The notes under the pieces are model-generated. The model ran no database searches and had not been told where the DNA came from. It saw nothing but the letters and a program-made list of their open reading frames with translations. Source: JBAYNW01 sp041678605 (GTDB lineage Bacteria; Cyanobacteriota; Vampirovibrionia; Gastranaerophilales; Gastranaerophilaceae). From it: 48,675 nt of DNA. The position numbers and the translations under genes were made by a program. The stretch spans positions 1-48,675 of the forward strand of contig JBAYNW010000014.1 in assembly GCA_041678605.1 (NCBI GenBank), given 5' to 3'. Positions 48,052 through 48,675 of this stretch are shown one piece after another. How positions within the stretch are numbered: the first letter of the stretch is position 1; the number at the start of each line of letters is the position of its first letter.

Positions 48052-48675
48052 TCATGCCTGCTTAAAAAACTCGACAAACGTATTATGTCCGTATTGTCCT
48101 TGAGTAATTTTAATTACGTCCGCAAGTGTCATTTTTTCTTTCAACTCCGTATGCTCAATAAAATTTTCAGTTCCAAAACTGCAAGCACCGGTTATTGTTC
48201 TGTAACAAATAACCCAGAAATTGATATCTTTAATCTCATCCATTTTTAAGTTTTCATACAGGCTCATGTCTCTTGGGCTTGTTTTAAATAACCAATCACG
48301 ATAAGCCTGTTTAACAGTCTTGCCGTGTGCATATACGCCGTCTTTTGTAAAAATATATGCTATCTTGTTTCTTGTTTTTGATTTGATGATGTTTTTTCTT
48401 TGACTCAATATTTCGCAGAAAATACCATCAATTTTTCTATATTTGCCGTCTTTCCACGTCAAAAGCGGTTCAATATCTTTTCTTATTTTTTTGCATATAT
48501 TTTCTTTTGGCTTATTCACTTTAACTTTATTTTTTAAGTCACTGCTCAAATATAAGTAACCGCCTACGGTTGGATTGAAGCCTTTCGGAATTGACGTAAG
48601 ACTGCTCAAATCTAAGTAACCGCCTACGGTTGGATTGAAGCCTTTCGGAATTGACGTAAGACTGCTCAAATCTAA
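48052..48675 (-). CDS. LRR-like repeat protein, 5' end outside the window
   Basis: The visible 207 codons start inside a tandem repeat (SLTSIPKGFNPTVGGYLDL, 20 residues per unit) of the bacterial/phage leucine-rich type, then a variable cap (SSDLKNKVKVNKPKENICK). A conserved C-terminal domain follows: GVYAHGKTVKQAYRDWLFKT, VICYRTITGACSFGTENFIE, VIKITQGQYGHNTFVEFF. The same combination of LRR units and this C-terminal domain occurs in gut phage proteins. Apparent start at TTG 48669 is only an in-frame Leu; the frame is open to the edge. Role likely protein recognition; unknown target. Confidence 0.8.
   Translation of the reverse strand, partial: LDLSSLTSIPKGFNPTVGGYLDLSSLTSIPKGFNPTVGGYLYLSSDLKNKVKVNKPKENICKKIRKDIEPLLTWKDGKYRKIDGIFCEILSQRKNIIKSKTRNKIAYIFTKDGVYAHGKTVKQAYRDWLFKTSPRDMSLYENLKMDEIKDINFWVICYRTITGACSFGTENFIEHTELKEKMTLADVIKITQGQYGHNTFVEFFKQA
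48541..48675 (-). repeat. 60-bp tandem repeat in the LRR gene
   Basis: Units 48541-48600 and 48601-48660 differ at a single base (ATATAAG versus ATCTAAG); a third begins at 48661 and continues off the window. Near-identity means recent unit duplication. Confidence 0.9.

Overview
The window is low-GC bacterial DNA. It holds about 9.2 kb of chromosome followed by a large integrated element that runs off the right edge. Several proteins begin with an Asn/Gln/Lys-rich leader ending in an F-[TK]-G motif (for example ITFTGF, VAFKG, MYFTGG), which I associate with gut Gastranaerophilales (Vampirovibrionia/'Melainabacteria'). That host assignment is an inference from style, at roughly 0.6 confidence; no rRNA or other marker gene is present.

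Chromosome (1-9165): a single-gene HisA-HisI-HisE fusion (minus strand); a secreted TPR protein overlapping dusB (plus strand); a small winged-helix protein; two unrecognised proteins; a Cof-type HAD phosphatase; and a secreted alpha/beta-hydrolase. Intergenic spaces carry short GC-rich palindromes with a CTGAAG/CTTCAG centre. A related-looking 39-bp palindrome sits in frame inside dusB. The chromosome ends at a perfect 20-bp-arm terminator next to the 3' part of a tRNA gene (T-loop and 3' acceptor strand only). This is the footprint expected of an element integrated into a tRNA 3' end.

Cargo zone (9190-13440): a Cx5R tyrosine/dual-specificity phosphatase, two large proteins sharing the same N-terminal leader and an identical 39-nt initiation region, then the C-terminal stub of a tyrosine integrase, another gene fragment and stacked terminators.

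Prophage (about 13456-48675, nearly all minus strand): a lambda-like siphovirus in lambda gene order. Read along transcription, right to left, it has: an LRR-type repeat protein (cut by the window edge); a replication-initiator-like gene with an internal repeat array; a tightly coupled string of small early genes (LuxR-type HTH, XRE-type HTH, YopX, Cys-rich and coiled-coil proteins); two adenine methyltransferases and an HNH protein; a repeat-bearing gap that may contain cos; terminase small (Nu1-like) and large (GpA-like) subunits; gpW; portal; a fused protease-major capsid protein; DUF2190; gpFII-, gpZ- and gpU-like proteins; a gpV-like tube protein; a G/GT chaperone pair with an A AAA AAG -1 frameshift site; tape measure; gpM, gpL, gpK and gpJ homologues; three or four distal tail proteins; and a lysis module with several very small ORFs. 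A two-gene plus-strand moron interrupts the tail operon between gpL and gpK. It encodes a secreted protein and a T4-Imm-like superinfection-immunity membrane protein, and is the best candidate here for an undescribed two-part exclusion system.

No CRISPR array, complete tRNA, rRNA, transposase or reverse transcriptase was seen.
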